Source of the DNA: Microbispora corallina
GTDB taxonomy: Bacteria > Actinomycetota > Actinomycetes > Streptosporangiales > Streptosporangiaceae
Length of the DNA stretch: 64,000 bases
Assembly: GCF_016863035.1 (NCBI RefSeq)
Contig: NZ_BOOC01000005.1
Coordinates: forward strand, 1 to 64,000
Direction of reading: 5' to 3'
Shown here piece after piece: positions 23,746 to 32,086 of this stretch. Below the pieces are notes generated by a model. That model saw only the letters and a program-made list of their open reading frames with translations. It did not search any database and was not told the origin of the DNA. A program made the translations under genes and the position numbers. The stretch's first letter is position 1. Each line of letters opens with the position of its first letter.

Positions 23746-24147
23746 TCAGCCTTCGGCGTCCTGCGGATACCAGCGCAGCTCCACCGTGTTGCCGTCCGGG
23801 TCGCGGACGTAGACCGAGGTCGCGCGGCCCCGGGCGCCGAAGCGCGGCACGGGCCCCTCCAGCACGTCGAAGACCCCCGAGCGGATGACCTCGTCCCAGT
23901 CGAGCGGCTCGACCACCAGGCAGATGTGGTCCACGTTCGACTCGCCGCGCGTGCCCCGCATGAAGTCGATGATCGTCTCCGGGGTGACCCGCGCCGAGGG
24001 GAACGGCGCCGAGCCCGCCCGCCATTCGGTCACCCGCACCGGCTCCAGGCCGAGCAGGCCGCAGTAGAACTCGAGCGACTTCTCGACGTCGCCGACGGTG
24101 AGCACGAGGTGGTCGAAGGCCTTCACCCGAAGGCCGGCGGCCGTCAC
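23746..24147 (-). CDS. VOC family protein (glyoxalase/dioxygenase superfamily)
   Basis: A 133-residue protein. FDHLVLTVGDVEKSLEFYCG carries the first metal-ligand His, NVDHICLVVEPLDWDEVI the second, and VYVRDPDGNTVELRWYPQD the Glu ligand and closing strand. This matches single-domain VOC enzymes of the virulence-protein/glyoxalase group; the substrate is unknown. The GTG at 24147 is used with GGGAG upstream; a GTG at 24126 is a possible alternative. No functional partner is adjacent. Confidence 0.87.
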   Translation of the reverse strand: MTAAGLRVKAFDHLVLTVGDVEKSLEFYCGLLGLEPVRVTEWRAGSAPFPSARVTPETIIDFMRGTRGESNVDHICLVVEPLDWDEVIRSGVFDVLEGPVPRFGARGRATSVYVRDPDGNTVELRWYPQDAEG

Positions 24148-24332
24148 CGCGTCTCCCCGTCTGTCTCGCCGGTTCCCCTCGCGTGGTCGCTGATCGTCGT
24201 CGCGCTCATCGGATCCCTGTCGTCGTATGAGTGGTCTTCGCGCTCCTCACGATGCTCCGGGCGGCGCCGGGGATCAAGACCGGCTGGGGACCCCGATCCC
24301 CTGTCCGGGGGCGGCGACGCCGGCGGCTGGGG

Positions 24333-25199
24333 TCAGGCGGCCAGCAGGGCGAGGTCGGCAGGGGTCAGCCGGATCCGGGCGGCGGCCATGTTCTCCTCCA
24401 GGTGGCCGAGGGAGCCGGTCCCGGGGATGGCGAGCGCGACCGGGGAGGCCGCCAGCAGCCACGCGAGCGCCACCTGCGCGGGAGTGGCCTCGTGGCGGGC
24501 CGTGACCTCGGCCATCCGGGCCGGGTCGAGCGGGCGCAGGCCGCCCCCGAGCGGGAAGAACGGCACGAACGCGATGCCGTCCTCCTCGCACTGCTTGAGG
24601 ACGTCCTCGCCGCCCCGGTCCTGCACGTGGAAGTTGTTCTGCACCGCGGCCACCGGCGCGATCGCCCGGGCCTCGGCGAGCTGGGCGGCGTCGACGTGGC
24701 TGACGCCCAGGTGCCGGATCAGGCCCTCCTCCCTCAGGGCGGCGAGCACGGCGAACCGGTCGGCGATCGACTCGCCGCCGGGGTCGCCCATGCCGCCCAC
24801 CCTCAGGTACACGAGGTCGAGCCGGTCGAGGCCGAGGCTGCGCAGGTTGTCCTCCACCAGGCCGCGCAGCTGCTCCGGGCCCGCCTGGTGGCTGGGGACG
24901 CCCTCGTCGCCGAGCAGCGGCCCCACCTTCGTCGCGATCACCAGGTCGTCCGGGTACGGCGACAGCGCCGTCCTGATGAGGTCGTTGGCCGCCACGCCGC
25001 CCCACCGGTAGAACCAGGCCGTGTCGATGTGGTCGACCCCCAGCTCGATGGCGCGGCGCAGCACCGCGACACCGGTCTCCGGGTCGCGGACGGCCCCGCG
25101 GAACGTGCCCGTCGGAAGCCGCATGGCCCCGAAGCCCAGCCGGTGGACGGGGAGGTCCCCGCCGAGAAGGAACGTGGTCACAGGTGTGTCGGTCGTCAT
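24333..25199 (-). CDS. Aldo/keto reductase
   Basis: A 288-residue (beta/alpha)8 protein: VHRLGFGAMRLPTGTFRGA, GVDHIDTAWFYRWGGVAAND (catalytic Asp and Tyr), LVIATKVGPLL (catalytic Lys), LGLDRLDLVYLRVG, IRHLGVSHVDAAQLAEARA and the NADPH-binding C-terminus VALAIPGTGSLGHLEENMAA. The usual His of the tetrad (normally LxH) is replaced by Arg in VYLRVG. It reduces carbonyls with NADPH. It diverges across 82 bp from a LuxR-type regulator with a perfect inverted repeat between them, so that regulator probably controls it. Confidence 0.9.
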   Translation of the reverse strand: MTTDTPVTTFLLGGDLPVHRLGFGAMRLPTGTFRGAVRDPETGVAVLRRAIELGVDHIDTAWFYRWGGVAANDLIRTALSPYPDDLVIATKVGPLLGDEGVPSHQAGPEQLRGLVEDNLRSLGLDRLDLVYLRVGGMGDPGGESIADRFAVLAALREEGLIRHLGVSHVDAAQLAEARAIAPVAAVQNNFHVQDRGGEDVLKQCEEDGIAFVPFFPLGGGLRPLDPARMAEVTARHEATPAQVALAWLLAASPVALAIPGTGSLGHLEENMAAARIRLTPADLALLAA

Positions 25200-25240
25200 G
25201 CGCCCAGCCTTCACCCGGGGGCGCCCGCGGCCCAACGCCA

Positions 25241-25256
25241 TGGCAGCAAGCTGCCA
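25241..25256. promoter_or_regulatory. Operator between aldo/keto reductase and its regulator
   Basis: Perfect inverted repeat TGGCAG-CAAG-CTGCCA, centred about 50 bp upstream of the reductase ATG and 33 bp upstream of the regulator GTG. A GATAAT hexamer (25270-25275) six bases before that GTG suggests a leaderless regulator transcript whose -35 region the operator overlaps. Confidence 0.6.
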
Positions 25257-25281
25257 GACCGCCGGGGACGATAATGAAGGG

Positions 25282-25941
25282 GTGGCGGACGACCGGGTCA
25301 TCACCGTACGCGGCGACGCGGAGCTCGTCGCCCGCGCCGGCCACCTGTTCGCCGGCGTCCGGAGCGAGTTCGTGTGCGCGGCCCGCGACCTCGACACGTG
25401 GTCGCAGCCGGAGGCGCGGCGTGCGACCCTGCGACGGATGCCCGTCGAGGGCGGCTTCCGGGTGCGCAAGCTGCTCACCCCGTCCGCCCTGGCCGGCGAG
25501 GAGGCGCGCCGCCACCTCCGCGAGGTCGCGGAGTACGGCGGGCACGTGCGGATCAGCTCCGCGCCGCTCCCGCACGAGACGATCGTGATCGACCGGCGGG
25601 TGATGATCCTCGCCGGCGCCGACGGCCCCGGCCCGCGCGAGTACACGCTGACCGCCTCCCCCGCCCTCGTGAACGGCGTGTACGCCCTGTTCGAGGCCGC
25701 GTGGGACAGCGCGTCCGACCTGGACGCCTACCTCGGCCGCGACGCGCCCCACCTCGACGCCGGTGGCCGGGCGATCCTGCGCGCCCTCGGGTCGGGGCAC
25801 ACCGACGAGACGGCCGCCCGGGAGCTCGGGCTGTCGCTGCGCACGTACCGCAGGCGCGTCGCCGAGCTGATGGCGACGCTGGAGGCGGAGTCGCGGTTCC
25901 AGGCCGGCCTGCGCGCGGGCGAGCTCGGGCTCGGCGGCTGA
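25282..25941 (+). CDS. TrmB/LuxR-type HTH transcriptional regulator
   Basis: A 219-residue protein. The first 150 residues resemble the PLD-like effector domain of TrmB-type regulators (LFAGVRSEFVCAARDLDTWS, FRVRKLLTPSALAGEEARRH, LPHETIVIDRRVMILAGADG). The C-terminus is a LuxR-type HTH in which the usual GLT/S-x-x-E is replaced by SGHTDETAARELGLSLRTYR. This class is common in actinomycetes as a local regulator. The GTG at 25282 is used because a -10 box sits at leaderless distance. It probably controls the divergent aldo/keto reductase through the palindrome at 25241-25256. Confidence 0.8.
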   Translation: MADDRVITVRGDAELVARAGHLFAGVRSEFVCAARDLDTWSQPEARRATLRRMPVEGGFRVRKLLTPSALAGEEARRHLREVAEYGGHVRISSAPLPHETIVIDRRVMILAGADGPGPREYTLTASPALVNGVYALFEAAWDSASDLDAYLGRDAPHLDAGGRAILRALGSGHTDETAARELGLSLRTYRRRVAELMATLEAESRFQAGLRAGELGLGG

Positions 25942-25947
25942 GTCACC

Positions 25948-25970
25948 CCGCGCCCTAGGGGTGGGCGCGG
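25948..25970 (+). terminator. Terminator after the TrmB/LuxR-type regulator
   Basis: CCGCGCCC (25948-25955), loop TAGGGGT, GGGCGCGG (25963-25970): a perfect 8-bp stem seven bases after the stop codon. Confidence 0.65.
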
Positions 25971-26057
25971 ACATGGTTAGGGGTTGGGCGGCCCCTGGGG
26001 CCCCGGTCACTGTGGAAGTCGACCGAACTCCCCTCCGACTCCCCCTCGGGAGAGGCC

Positions 26058-27395
26058 ATGAGGCACGCCGTCGTCATCGGAGCCAGCATGTCCGGCCTGC
26101 TGGCCGCCGCCGCGCTCGGCACGGTCGCCGAGCGGGTCACCGTCCTCGACCGGGACGAGCTGCCCGAGGGCGACGTCCACCGGCGCGGCACCGCGCAGAG
26201 CAGGCACGCCCACGGCCTCCTCGCCCGCGGCCTGCAGGTCATGGAGGTGCTGCTCCCGGGCCTGACGGAGGAGCTCACCGAGCGCGGGGCGTTCGGCGGC
26301 GACCTGCAGGGCGACGTCCGGTGGATCAACGAGGGCCGCCGCCTGGCCCCCGCCCGGGGCGACATGCCGGGGCTCCTGGTCAGCCGCCCGCTGCTGGAGG
26401 GTCAGATCCGGCGCCGCGTGGCGCTGCTGCCCGGCGTCGAGCTGTGCGGCGGCCGCCAGGTGGGCGACCTGGTCGCCGACGGCGACCGGGTCACCGGCGT
26501 GCGGCTGGTCACCGGCGAGACGATCGGCGCCGACCTCGTGGTCGACGCCTCGGGCCGGGGCTCGCGCGCCCCCGCCTGGCTGCGCGGGCTCGGCTTCCCC
26601 GCCCCCGAGGAGGAACGGGTCGAGATCGACCTGACGTACTGCACGCGCCTGTTCCGCAGGCGGCCCGACCACCTGGACGGGGACTCGGCCGTCATCATGG
26701 CCGCGACCCGGGCGGCGCCCCGCGCCGGGGTCGCCCTGGCCATGGAGGGCGACCGGTGGATCGTCACGATCGGCGGGTACGGCGACGCTCCGCCGTCCGG
26801 CCATGACGGCTTCGTGGCCTACGCCCGGTCCCTGCCCGCGCCGGACATCCACGAGCTGGTCGCCTCGGCCGAGCCGCTCGACGAGGGACGGCACCACCGC
26901 ACGCCCGCCAGCGTGCGGCGGCGGTACGAGCGCCTCGCCCGGTTCCCCCACGGCCTCGCCGTCGTCGGCGACGCCGTGTGCGCCTTCAACCCGATCTACG
27001 GCCAGGGCATGAGCGTGGCCGCGGTCGAGGCGCTCGCCCTGCGGGAGTGGGCGGGGCGCGGCCGGCCCGCCCGGGAGCTGTTCCGGTCGATCGCCCGCGT
27101 CGTCGACCGGCCGTGGGAGATCGTGGTGAACGGCGACCTGCGGCTGCCCGGGGTGCGCGGGCGGAGCACGCCGCGCGTCCGGCTGGTGAACGCCTACCTG
27201 GAGCGCTTCCACCGGGCGGCCGAGCACGACGCCGAGCTGGGCCGCCGCTTCCTGCGGGTGGCCAACCTCATCGACCCGCCGTCGGCCCTCGTGCGCCCGG
27301 CCTGCCTGCTCCGGGTCGTCCGCGCCGCCGGACGGCCGCGCGGCGCCCCGGACCCGGCCGTCCGCGACGACCGGAGCCGCGTCCCCTCCCGGTAG
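26058..27395 (+). CDS. FAD-dependent monooxygenase/oxidoreductase
   Basis: A 445-residue flavoprotein. The FAD-binding Rossmann turn is HAVVIGASMSGLLAAAALGT, with VTVLDRDELP at the second strand. The second FAD motif is HGLAVVGDAVCAFNPIYGQG and MSVAAVEALALREWAG. This layout belongs to the tryptophan-halogenase/geranylgeranyl-reductase-like FAD hydroxylases that lack a fused reductase. No halogenase motif (WxWxIP) is visible. The substrate is unknown. GGGAGAGG precedes the ATG. It is convergent with the IclR gene, ending 17 bp away. Confidence 0.85.
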   Translation: MRHAVVIGASMSGLLAAAALGTVAERVTVLDRDELPEGDVHRRGTAQSRHAHGLLARGLQVMEVLLPGLTEELTERGAFGGDLQGDVRWINEGRRLAPARGDMPGLLVSRPLLEGQIRRRVALLPGVELCGGRQVGDLVADGDRVTGVRLVTGETIGADLVVDASGRGSRAPAWLRGLGFPAPEEERVEIDLTYCTRLFRRRPDHLDGDSAVIMAATRAAPRAGVALAMEGDRWIVTIGGYGDAPPSGHDGFVAYARSLPAPDIHELVASAEPLDEGRHHRTPASVRRRYERLARFPHGLAVVGDAVCAFNPIYGQGMSVAAVEALALREWAGRGRPARELFRSIARVVDRPWEIVVNGDLRLPGVRGRSTPRVRLVNAYLERFHRAAEHDAELGRRFLRVANLIDPPSALVRPACLLRVVRAAGRPRGAPDPAVRDDRSRVPSR

Positions 27396-27411
27396 CCGGC
27401 GGGAGGACCGG

Positions 27412-28218
27412 TCAGGCGGAGGACGCGGTGACGTGGGGCACGGCCTCGTAGAGGGCCCAGTCGGCGCTGATCGCCCCGGCGGTCTGGAGCAGCAGCGGCA
27501 GGTACTCCTCCGTCAGCTTCTCCACGGACGTCTCGGCGGCGTGCGCGTTGACGTTGACGGCCGCGATCACGTTGCCGAGGCCGTCGCGGAGCGGGGCGGC
27601 CACCGACCTGATGCCCAGGGCGAGCTGCTCGTCGGTGAGCGCCCAGCCCGTGGCCCGCACCTCGCGCAGCGCCGCCCCGCGCTCCTCCGGCGTGGGCCGC
27701 CACCGCGGCTCGATGCCGGAGCGGCTCGGCTCGGCCAGGACCCGCTCCACCTCGCCGGGCGGCAGCGCGGCCAGCAGGACCTTGCCGAGCGAGGTCTGGA
27801 GCGCGGGGAACCGGGTGCCGATCTGCACCGACAGGGCGACGATCTTCGGCACGGCCACCCGGGCCACGTAGACGATGTCGGACCCGTCGAGCTGGGCGAT
27901 GGACGACGACTCCCCCGTCCGCGCGACCAGCCGCTCCAGGTGCGGCCGGGCCAGGTCCCACAGCCCCATCGAGCGCACGTACGTCAGGCCGAGTTCGAGC
28001 ACGCGGGGGGTGAGCGCGAAGCCGCCCTGCTCGACCCGGGCGTACCCCAGTTCCTGCAGGGTCAGCAGGATGCGGCGCGCCGTGGGGCGGGCCAGCCCGG
28101 CGGCGGCCGCCACCTCGCTCAGCGACATCACGGGCCGGCCGGGACGGAACACCCGGATGACCTCCAGGCCCCGGGCCAGCGCCTCGATGAAGTCGGGACC
28201 GGTGTCCGCACGCGCCAT
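27412..28218 (-). CDS. IclR family transcriptional regulator (PcaR/PobR-like)
   Basis: A 268-residue protein. Residues 10-75 form the winged HTH (FIEALARGLEVIRVFRPGRP, LSEVAAAAGLARPTARRILL, TLQELGYARVEQGGFALTPR). The GAF-like effector domain follows (ARTGESSSIAQLDGSDIVYV, LPPGEVERVLAE, LALGIRSVAAPLRDGLGNVI). The closest remembered pattern is PcaR/PobR-type regulators of aromatic catabolism. It lies at the edge of the catabolic island, downstream of and co-directional with the amidohydrolase, and is the likely regulator of the divergent promoter region 29844-30081. The ATG at 28218 has GAGGCGG upstream. Confidence 0.88.
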   Translation of the reverse strand: MARADTGPDFIEALARGLEVIRVFRPGRPVMSLSEVAAAAGLARPTARRILLTLQELGYARVEQGGFALTPRVLELGLTYVRSMGLWDLARPHLERLVARTGESSSIAQLDGSDIVYVARVAVPKIVALSVQIGTRFPALQTSLGKVLLAALPPGEVERVLAEPSRSGIEPRWRPTPEERGAALREVRATGWALTDEQLALGIRSVAAPLRDGLGNVIAAVNVNAHAAETSVEKLTEEYLPLLLQTAGAISADWALYEAVPHVTASSA

Positions 28219-28329
28219 GTACGACCGCCTCACTCGCTCGGATCCGCCGGTCCGACTCTAGCTCCCGCGCGCGGCCGCCCTGTCCGCACAGCGGCCGGCC
28301 TCGGGAGTGAGCCCCCCGCGGCCGGCCAG

Positions 28330-28357
28330 CCCCTCCCCTGCCGTACGGCCGGAGGGG
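28330..28357 (-). terminator. Hairpin downstream of the amidohydrolase gene
   Basis: CCCCTCC (28330-28336) pairs with GGAGGGG (28351-28357), enclosing the self-complementary GCCGTACGGC. It begins 38 bp after the amidohydrolase stop and 112 bp before the IclR start, so the two genes are probably only partly co-transcribed. Confidence 0.5.
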
Positions 28358-28394
28358 CCGCCCGACCGGCCGCTGTACGGACGGCCGTCCGCGG

Positions 28395-29843
28395 TCACAC
28401 GCCGCGGGTCGCGGAGCTGTGGTAGTCCGTGTACGTGTAGGGGTTGTCGAGGATCTTCGTCTCGGGGATGTCGGGGTTCATGCCCTTGAGCCAGGCCTCC
28501 TCGCCCATGGTCGACCGCAGGTGGTCGACGGTCCGCTCGACCTCCCGGCGGGCCGCGGCGAGGTCGGCGCCGACGAGCCGGTGATCGTGCTTCACCACCC
28601 GGCCGTTCACGAGCACGGTGTGCACGTCGCCGCGCTGGGCCTGGAAGGCGACGTGCCCGTACGGGTTGAGCAGCGGGAACGAGACGGGCGACGCGTCGTT
28701 CTTGATGAGAACCAGGTCGGCCTTGAACCCCGGCTCGATCCTGCCGAGGTCGCCCGCCCGGCCGATCGCGCGGGCGCCGCCGCGCGTGGCCCACTCGACG
28801 ACCTGGTCGGACCGGAGGCCGCAGTGGGTGACGGTGCCGCCCGTGGCGTGGGCCTCCATGTGCTCCCGGGACCTGTCGGCGCCGAGGGTGGTGCGCATGG
28901 CCGAGAACAGGTCGCCGCTCCACCACACGCTGGTGTCCATCGACAGCGACACCGGGATGCCGTGGGCGCGGATGGCCCAGGTGGGCGGGTAGCCCTGCCC
29001 GGCGCTCTGCTCGCTCTCGGTGGAGACCGAGATGGAGCCGCCGGTGGCGGCGATGCGGTGGTAGGAGTCGGCCGACAGCGAGGCGGCGTGCACGTAGACC
29101 GTCTCCGGGGTCATGAAGCCGTGGTCGTACATGAGCCGGATGCCGTCGTCGCTGGTCGCGCCCCAGACGCCGGCGTGGGTCGTGACCGGGACGCCGAGCT
29201 CGCGGGCGACCTCGAAGGCGGGCTTCTCCGGGAAGGCAGGGTCGCCGGTCACGTCGAACGCGAGCTGGAAGCCCAGCATGTCGTCGCCCGTGATCCGGCG
29301 GCGGACGAAGTCGCGGAACTCGGGAGCGGCCGTCCACTCGGCGGGCGGCTGCTGGATGTTGCCGTAGGCGAGGACGAACCGGCCGGGCACCGCCCGCAGG
29401 GCGTCGACCGCCGCCTCGGCGTGGTCGACCGTCTGCAGGCCGTGCGACCAGTCGACGACGGTGGTGACGCCGGCGTCGAGGGCCTCGATCGCGGCCAGCA
29501 GGTTGCCGGCGTGCACGTCCTCGGGCCGGAAGAGCCTGCCGTACTCCAGGTAGTACCAGACGAAGTACTGCGTCAGCGTCCAGTCGGCGCCGTAGCCGCG
29601 CATCGCGGTCTGCCACATGTGGCGGTGGGTGTCGATCATGCCGGGCATCACGACGCCGCCGGTCGCGTCGATCTCGGCCGTGCCCTCCGGCACGTCGAGG
29701 GCGGGGCCGACCGCGGCGATCCGCTCGCCGACGACGAGGACGTCGGTCCCGGACAGGACGCCTCGGGTGTCGTCCATCGGCAGGACCGTCCCGCCCCGCA
29801 GCACCACGGGCCGTCCGGCCTCCAGCTCGGTCCACTCGCTCAT
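28395..29843 (-). CDS. Amidohydrolase family protein (AtzA/TrzN-type, cytosine-deaminase-like)
   Basis: A 482-residue metal-dependent hydrolase. It has the composite beta-sandwich start (VVLRGGTVLPMDDTRGVLSG), the HxH metal motif GMIDTHRHMWQ (H73, H75), later metal and substrate residues in VTTHAGVWGATSDDG and VYVHAASLSADSYHRIAATG, and the Asp in PVSLSMDTSVWWSGDLFSA. The family deaminates or dechlorinates nitrogen heterocycles and hydrolyses related C-N bonds. It diverges from the CoA-transferase/LigAB operon across a 238-bp control region, suggesting it feeds a substrate into that route, possibly by removing an amino group from a ring compound. That link is inference. Confidence 0.88.
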   Translation of the reverse strand: MSEWTELEAGRPVVLRGGTVLPMDDTRGVLSGTDVLVVGERIAAVGPALDVPEGTAEIDATGGVVMPGMIDTHRHMWQTAMRGYGADWTLTQYFVWYYLEYGRLFRPEDVHAGNLLAAIEALDAGVTTVVDWSHGLQTVDHAEAAVDALRAVPGRFVLAYGNIQQPPAEWTAAPEFRDFVRRRITGDDMLGFQLAFDVTGDPAFPEKPAFEVARELGVPVTTHAGVWGATSDDGIRLMYDHGFMTPETVYVHAASLSADSYHRIAATGGSISVSTESEQSAGQGYPPTWAIRAHGIPVSLSMDTSVWWSGDLFSAMRTTLGADRSREHMEAHATGGTVTHCGLRSDQVVEWATRGGARAIGRAGDLGRIEPGFKADLVLIKNDASPVSFPLLNPYGHVAFQAQRGDVHTVLVNGRVVKHDHRLVGADLAAARREVERTVDHLRSTMGEEAWLKGMNPDIPETKILDNPYTYTDYHSSATRGV

Positions 29844-29896
29844 CCCGGGCTCCTCACGTGCCTCGACCTCCGACGGCGACGTTTCCGAACGACTGT

Positions 29897-29955
29897 CCGT
29901 CAGACGGTCACCCTTCTTCGCCAGTCACTTTGATGACGCCCGATCGACCTGTCAA
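29897..29955 (-). promoter_or_regulatory. Promoter and possible operator of the amidohydrolase gene
   Basis: On the minus strand TTGACA (29955-29950) and CAAAGT (29932-29927) are separated by 17 bp. The inverted repeat CCGTC-A-GACGG (29897-29907) lies just downstream of the expected start site near 29920. The Shine-Dalgarno GAGGAG and the ATG at 29843 follow. Confidence 0.6.
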
Positions 29956-29970
29956 GAGCAATGTTCTGGC

Positions 29971-30050
29971 CAGTATCACCGGTGTCACTTGACCTCATGA
30001 AGGCGATTCCCGCAGTATCACCGGTGCGGACGATTGTCCGTGTAGCGGAC
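29971..30050 (+). promoter_or_regulatory. CoA-transferase operon promoter with repeated regulator sites
   Basis: CAGTATCACCGGTG occurs exactly twice, at 29971-29984 and 30013-30026, 42 bp apart (four helical turns). A plausible promoter is TTGACC (29989-29994), 18 bp, CAGTAT (30013-30018), so the downstream copy covers the -10. Immediately downstream CGGAC/GTCCG arms alternate (30027-30031, 30036-30040, 30046-30050), forming two overlapping inverted repeats. These are good candidates for IclR-type sites. Confidence 0.6.
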
Positions 30051-30081
30051 GTAACGGGGAACGGACGAAAGGCGAAGCCGG

Positions 30082-31275
30082 ATGGCGGAGAGCACGCGAG
30101 CGGACGGACCTACCGGGGGCGGGCCGCTGTCCGGCGTGCTGGTGGCCGACTTCTCCCGGGTCCTGGCGGGCCCGTACGCCACGATGCTGCTGGCGGACAT
30201 GGGCGCCGAGGTCGTCAAGGTGGAGGGCCCGAAGGGGGACGACACCCGCAGCTGGACGCCGCCGACGCGGGGCGAGGTGTCGACCTACTACCTGGGGGTC
30301 AACCGGGGGAAGCGGTCGATCGCGCTGGACCTGCGCGACGAGGCCGACGCGGCGGCGGCCCGCGAGCTGGCCCGCCGCGCCGACGTGCTGGTGGAGAACT
30401 TCAAGCCGGGCGGCCTGGCGAAGTACGGGCTCGGCTACGACGCGGTGAGCGCCGGCAACCCCGGGGTCGTCTACGCCTCGATCAGCGGCTTCGGCTCCGG
30501 CCTCGGGAGCGACGTGCCGGGATACGACCTGATGGTGCAGGCGATGTCGGGCCTGATGAGCCTCACCGGCGACCCGGACGGTCCGCCGTACCGCGCCGGG
30601 ATCTCGGTGTTCGACGTGATGGCGGGCAACCACGCGGTCATCGGCATCCTCGCCGCGCTGCGCCACCGCGACGCCACCGGGCAGGGCCAGCACGTCGAGG
30701 TCAACCTGCTGTCCTCGGCCCTCACCGGACTGGTCAACCACAGCTCGGCGTACGTGGCCGGGGGCGTCGTGCCGTACCGGATGGGCAACGCGCACCCGAG
30801 CGTGTTCCCCTACGAGCCGCTGCCGACCGCGGACAACGACCTCATCGTGGCCGCGGGCAACGACGCCCAGTTCCGCAGGCTCTGCGAGGTCCTCGGCATC
30901 CCGGAGGTCGCCGACGACCCGCGGTTCGCCCGCAACGCCGGCCGGACCGAGCGGCGCGAGGAGCTGCGGCCCATCCTGGTCGAACGGCTCGCCGCCAAGG
31001 GCGCGGTCGAGTGGTTCGAGCTGCTGGTGGAGGCCGGGGTGCCGAGCGGGCCGATCAACACCATCGACGGGGGGTTCGCCATGGCCGAGCGGTTCGGGCT
31101 GGACCCGGTCGTCGAGGTGGGCGAGGGCGACCGGGCGGTCCCGACCACGCGCCACCCCATCCGGTTCTCGCGGACGCCCGCCGGCTACCGGCTGCCCCCT
31201 CCCGAACTCGACGAGCACGGCGCCGAGCTGCGCGAATGGCTGACCGGCCCGGAAAAGGAGGACGACGGTGCCTGA
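30082..31275 (+). CDS. CaiB/BaiF (class III) CoA transferase
   Basis: A 397-residue protein of the class III CoA-transferase fold. Conserved blocks include GVLVADFSRVLAGPYATMLL, ADMGAEVVKVEGPKGDDTRS, the catalytic-Asp region of the family (GYDLMVQAMSGLMSLTGDPD), GQGQHVEVNLLSSALTGLVN and the C-terminal DDPRFARNAGRTERREELRP. It transfers CoA between carboxylic acids without an acyl-enzyme anhydride lost to solvent. As the first gene of an operon with a citryl-CoA-lyase-like enzyme and a ring-cleavage dioxygenase, it probably activates a di- or tricarboxylic ring-cleavage product as its CoA thioester. Confidence 0.9.
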   Translation: MAESTRADGPTGGGPLSGVLVADFSRVLAGPYATMLLADMGAEVVKVEGPKGDDTRSWTPPTRGEVSTYYLGVNRGKRSIALDLRDEADAAAARELARRADVLVENFKPGGLAKYGLGYDAVSAGNPGVVYASISGFGSGLGSDVPGYDLMVQAMSGLMSLTGDPDGPPYRAGISVFDVMAGNHAVIGILAALRHRDATGQGQHVEVNLLSSALTGLVNHSSAYVAGGVVPYRMGNAHPSVFPYEPLPTADNDLIVAAGNDAQFRRLCEVLGIPEVADDPRFARNAGRTERREELRPILVERLAAKGAVEWFELLVEAGVPSGPINTIDGGFAMAERFGLDPVVEVGEGDRAVPTTRHPIRFSRTPAGYRLPPPELDEHGAELREWLTGPEKEDDGA

Positions 31276-32086
31276 GTACCCCACCGCGCTCGGCGCGTCC
31301 ACGCGGACCTCGATCACGCTGCTCGGCCACGACCTCGCGCGGGACGTCATGGGCGAGGTCGGCTTCGGCGAGCTGGCCTTCTGGCTGGCGGCCCAGCGGC
31401 GCCCGACGGCCGGGGAGACCCGGGTGTTCGAGGCCGTGCTGGCCGCGCTGGCCGACCACGGCTTCACCCCGACCGCGATCGTGACCCGGCTGACGTACCT
31501 CTCGGCGCCCGACTCGATCCAGGGCGCGCTCGCGGCCGGGCTGCTCGGCGGCGGCTCGCGGTTCCTCGGCGTGACCGAGGACTCCGGCCGGTTCCTGCAC
31601 GACGTGCTCGCCGGGCTCGGCGGGCCGCCGCCGTCCGACGACGCCGGCTGGGACGCCCTCGCGCTGGAGACCGTACGGGAGCGGCGCAAGACGGGGCGGT
31701 TCATCCCCGGGCTCGGGCACCACGTGCACAAGGACGGCGACCCGCGCGCCCCGCGGCTGATGGCGATCGCGACCGAGGAGGGCCTGTTCGGGCCGCACCT
31801 GTCGCTGTTCGCCGCCATCGGCCGCGTCCATCCCGAGGTGCTCGGCCGGACGCTCCCGCTCAACGGCGCGGGCGTCTGCGGCGCCGCCCTCGCCGACCTC
31901 GGCCTGCCGCTGGAGCTGCTGCGCGGCTTCGCCCTCCTCGCCCGTACGGCGGGGCTGATCGGCCAGCTCGCCGAGGAGCTGCGCCACCCGGTGGCGAACG
32001 AGATCTTCCTGTCCGTCGACCTGAACAACCGGTCCGTCCCGCCCGATCCGTACGCTCCCGAGGCCTCTGGAGGTTCGCATGGCTGA
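31268..32086 (+). CDS. Citryl-CoA lyase-like (citrate-synthase fold) protein
   Basis: A 272-residue protein, much shorter than citrate synthase (about 370-430) and lacking its N-terminal part. Conserved elements are TSITLLGHDLARDVMGEVGF, GFTPTAIVTRLTYLSAPDSI, the active-site His region FIPGLGHHVHKDGDPRAPRL and NGAGVCGAALADLGLPLELL. Such stand-alone domains are annotated as citryl-CoA lyases, splitting a hydroxy-tricarboxyl-CoA into a 2-oxoacid and an acyl-CoA. The GTG at 31268 overlaps the CoA-transferase gene by eight bases, with AAGGAGG upstream, so the two are translated together. A retro-aldol/Claisen role on a CoA-activated ring-cleavage product fits. Confidence 0.85.
   Translation: MPEYPTALGASTRTSITLLGHDLARDVMGEVGFGELAFWLAAQRRPTAGETRVFEAVLAALADHGFTPTAIVTRLTYLSAPDSIQGALAAGLLGGGSRFLGVTEDSGRFLHDVLAGLGGPPPSDDAGWDALALETVRERRKTGRFIPGLGHHVHKDGDPRAPRLMAIATEEGLFGPHLSLFAAIGRVHPEVLGRTLPLNGAGVCGAALADLGLPLELLRGFALLARTAGLIGQLAEELRHPVANEIFLSVDLNNRSVPPDPYAPEASGGSHG

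Noticed and set aside
13435-27395. A genomic island or prophage in the mixed central region
   Set aside because: No integrase, transposase, tRNA, attachment repeat or clear shift in base composition was seen.
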